Shown here piece by piece: positions 62,492 through 64,000 of a stretch of DNA of 64,000 bases. The DNA lies in assembly GCF_017377855.1 (NCBI RefSeq), contig NZ_JAFREP010000047.1:1-64000 (forward strand). Reading direction: 5' to 3'. The position numbers and the translations under genes are program-made. A model generated the notes under the pieces. That model made no database searches, was not told where the DNA came from, and was given only the letters and a program-made list of their open reading frames with translations. Position 1 is the stretch's first letter, and the number at the start of each line of letters is the position of its first letter. Source of the DNA: Acanthopleuribacter pedis. GTDB taxonomy: Bacteria; Acidobacteriota; Holophagae; Acanthopleuribacterales; Acanthopleuribacteraceae.

Positions 62492-64000
62492 GTGAAACGA
62501 GCCAATCCCATCCACCTGATCGGCCTGTTGTTGATTCCCTCGATTCTGATGCTACCCCGCTGCAGCAAAGGCGAGCCCGTGCTGGAAGAGGACGGCGTCG
62601 TGCTTTCGATGACCGCCTCACCCAGCAGCATCCTCAACTTCGGGGACACCGCGCTGGTCACCGTGCGCGCGGTGCGCAACGACGGCCGTCCCGTGCTCGA
62701 CGGCGTGCGCATTCAATTCAGCGCCACCGCCGGTTCGATTACCTCCGAGGCGACCACCGTCGACGGCGTCGCCCAAGCCGTGTTCACCAGTGACGCGGCG
62801 GTGGGGACCGTCGCCGTCAACGCCGCCTCGGGTGCCATTGGCGCGGACGGTTCGGTGACCACCAACATCGAGGTCATCGACCGCGTGGTGGAAATCAGTT
62901 CGGCCACCTTGGCCCTCAGCCCCTCGAACATCGGCAGCAACGGCGGTTTGGTGGAAACCTCGCTGGTGGTGTTGGGACCCGCGGGTGAACCGCTGGCCGG
63001 CAAAGCCGCCGTGTTTTCCACCACCTTCGGCTCGCTTAACAGCAATGGGGCCACCTTGTTTACCGACGCCTCGGGTCGCGTGCGCGACGTGCTGGCCGTC
63101 GGCGTGGTTCCGGCCGCCGTCGAAACCATCGAAATCAGCGCCGTGGTCGGCCAACTCAACGAAACTGCGACGCTCACCGTGACCCAGAACCAAACCCCGA
63201 CACCTGAATTCTTGGTCAGTCCCGAGTCGGTAAACGTGGGTCAAACCGTCTTTTTTAATGCATCACCCTCAACCGATGCCGACGGAATCATCCGCGATTA
63301 CTGCTGGTCCTTCGGCGACGGCAACACCGGCGTCGGCCGCGAGGTCTCCCACGTTTACAACCGTGACGGCGCCTTCATCGTCAGCTTAACCGTCGTCGAC
63401 GACCGCGGCGCCGCGGCCACCACCTCGCAAACCGTGACCGTCGGTGCCAATCAGCCACCCAGCGCCGATTTCACCTTTTCCCCCACCGATCCCCGTGTCG
63501 GCGATGCGATTTTCTTTGACGCCTCCACCAGCAGCGATCCCGACGGAACCATCGAAGAATACCGCTGGTCACTGGGCAACGGCATCGTGCGCGGCGGCCA
63601 AACCCTGGCCTACGCTTATCCGGGCGCGGGGGCCTACAACGTGGTGCTGACCGTCACCGACAACAACGGCGTCTCCGCCTCGAGCGCGCAAACCGTCACC
63701 GTGCTCGGCAACCAACTGCCGACCGCCGCCTTTTCCGTGTCGCCCACCAGCCCGCGCATCAACGACCGCGTGGTCTTTGACGGCGCGGGCAGCAGCGATC
63801 CCGACGGCGAAATCGTTTCCTGGCGCTGGCAGTTCGGTGATCGCGCGACGGCCACGGCGAGCGGGCGCTCGGTGGAACACCGCTACTTGGCGGCGGGCAC
63901 CTACCAGGTGGTCTTGGAAGTGACCGACAACGACGGCGGCGTCGCCTTCGAAACCCAACTGGTGACCGTGAGCGACCTCAACCCGCCCACCGCCGCCTTT
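62492..64000 (+). CDS. PKD-repeat surface protein (partial, runs past window end)
   Basis: At least 503 aa are present and no stop occurs before the window end. GTG 62492 has AAGGAG seven bases upstream. The N-terminus has a hydrophobic signal ending in LPRCSKG, a weak lipobox. Residues about 40-225 hold two Ig-like, Big-1-type domains (SGSVTTN... pattern with VSVGAVAVNA-type strands). From about 230 on there are at least three PKD domains, each with SxDxDGxIxxYxWxFGDG-type cores. Such proteins often form adhesins or carry enzymes on the cell surface. It follows the secretion genes and may be one of their substrates. Confidence 0.8.
   Translation, partial: MKRANPIHLIGLLLIPSILMLPRCSKGEPVLEEDGVVLSMTASPSSILNFGDTALVTVRAVRNDGRPVLDGVRIQFSATAGSITSEATTVDGVAQAVFTSDAAVGTVAVNAASGAIGADGSVTTNIEVIDRVVEISSATLALSPSNIGSNGGLVETSLVVLGPAGEPLAGKAAVFSTTFGSLNSNGATLFTDASGRVRDVLAVGVVPAAVETIEISAVVGQLNETATLTVTQNQTPTPEFLVSPESVNVGQTVFFNASPSTDADGIIRDYCWSFGDGNTGVGREVSHVYNRDGAFIVSLTVVDDRGAAATTSQTVTVGANQPPSADFTFSPTDPRVGDAIFFDASTSSDPDGTIEEYRWSLGNGIVRGGQTLAYAYPGAGAYNVVLTVTDNNGVSASSAQTVTVLGNQLPTAAFSVSPTSPRINDRVVFDGAGSSDPDGEIVSWRWQFGDRATATASGRSVEHRYLAAGTYQVVLEVTDNDGGVAFETQLVTVSDLNPPTAAF

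Noticed and set aside
1..64000. tRNA, rRNA, insertion-sequence transposase, prophage or integrase genes
   Set aside because: I looked for T-loop motifs, conserved rRNA segments and DDE/tyrosine-recombinase proteins and saw none; a covariance-model scan could still find a divergent RNA.

Overview
The window reads as chromosomal DNA of a Gram-negative (diderm) environmental bacterium of fairly high GC content. The outer-membrane signs are a heptose-phosphate kinase, a LolA-like carrier, a secretin, a Skp/OmpH-like chaperone and several lipoproteins. The mix of giant NRPS genes, large secreted proteins with PPC and PKD domains, and many dispersed palindromic repeats suggests an Acidobacteriota (Holophagae/Acanthopleuribacter-like) or myxobacterium-like lifestyle. 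That taxonomic lean is inference. I saw no rRNA, tRNA, CRISPR array, transposase or prophage gene.

Layout. 1-4.9 kb: RNase Z, an intergenic 15/16-bp tandem repeat, an unknown gene, a MITE-like palindromic repeat, and an FHA-ClpN-like-AAA ATPase. 4.9-13.3 kb (minus strand): a six-gene, translationally coupled biosynthetic operon in the order alcohol-dehydrogenase-like, AsnB-type amidotransferase, methyltransferase, Fe/2-oxoglutarate dioxygenase-like, A-PCP-thioester-reductase NRPS, NadR-like NMN adenylyltransferase/NR kinase. An inverted repeat that could be its operator lies just upstream. 13.4-25 kb: ArsC-like phosphatase, two small membrane proteins flanking a uracil-DNA glycosylase, a secreted beta-helix protein, a LysR regulator, a very large M48 peptidase, a PH-domain protein and a sodium/solute symporter. 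25-27 kb: a 34-codon peptide gene plus a 77-aa membrane protein behind a palindrome, then a secreted C10-type cysteine protease.

27.1-34.7 kb holds a 2,524-aa NRPS that is intact as an open frame but carries degenerate catalytic motifs in both condensation domains and in both adenylation domains. 35.5-39.1 kb: tatA/tatC, a small zinc protein, a heptose kinase, a DUF4442 hotdog protein and a small unknown. 39.9-42.3 kb: a metzincin with two N-terminal PPC domains. 43-47.4 kb: an MFS transporter, a hairpin-rich non-coding stretch, then a helical+vWA protein that recalls Ro60 in layout, with a partner gene of unknown function.

48.3-54.6 kb: a TerB-like protein, two small exported proteins, and a four-gene localisation cassette (COG4648 membrane protein, LolA-like, MMPL exporter, DUF3261 lipoprotein) of the type found in aryl-polyene clusters but without polyene-synthesis genes here; then an orphan antitoxin. 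55-61.2 kb: a compact type II secretion/type IV pilus-like operon (pseudopilin, ATPase, secretin, L-, M- and C-like proteins), followed by a Skp-like chaperone, a lipoprotein and a PKD-repeat surface protein that runs off the window end.

The points most worth following are the degenerate NRPS, the NadR-coupled NRPS operon, the vWA gene pair with its candidate RNA, the peptide gene at 25.3 kb, and two families of dispersed palindromic repeats.
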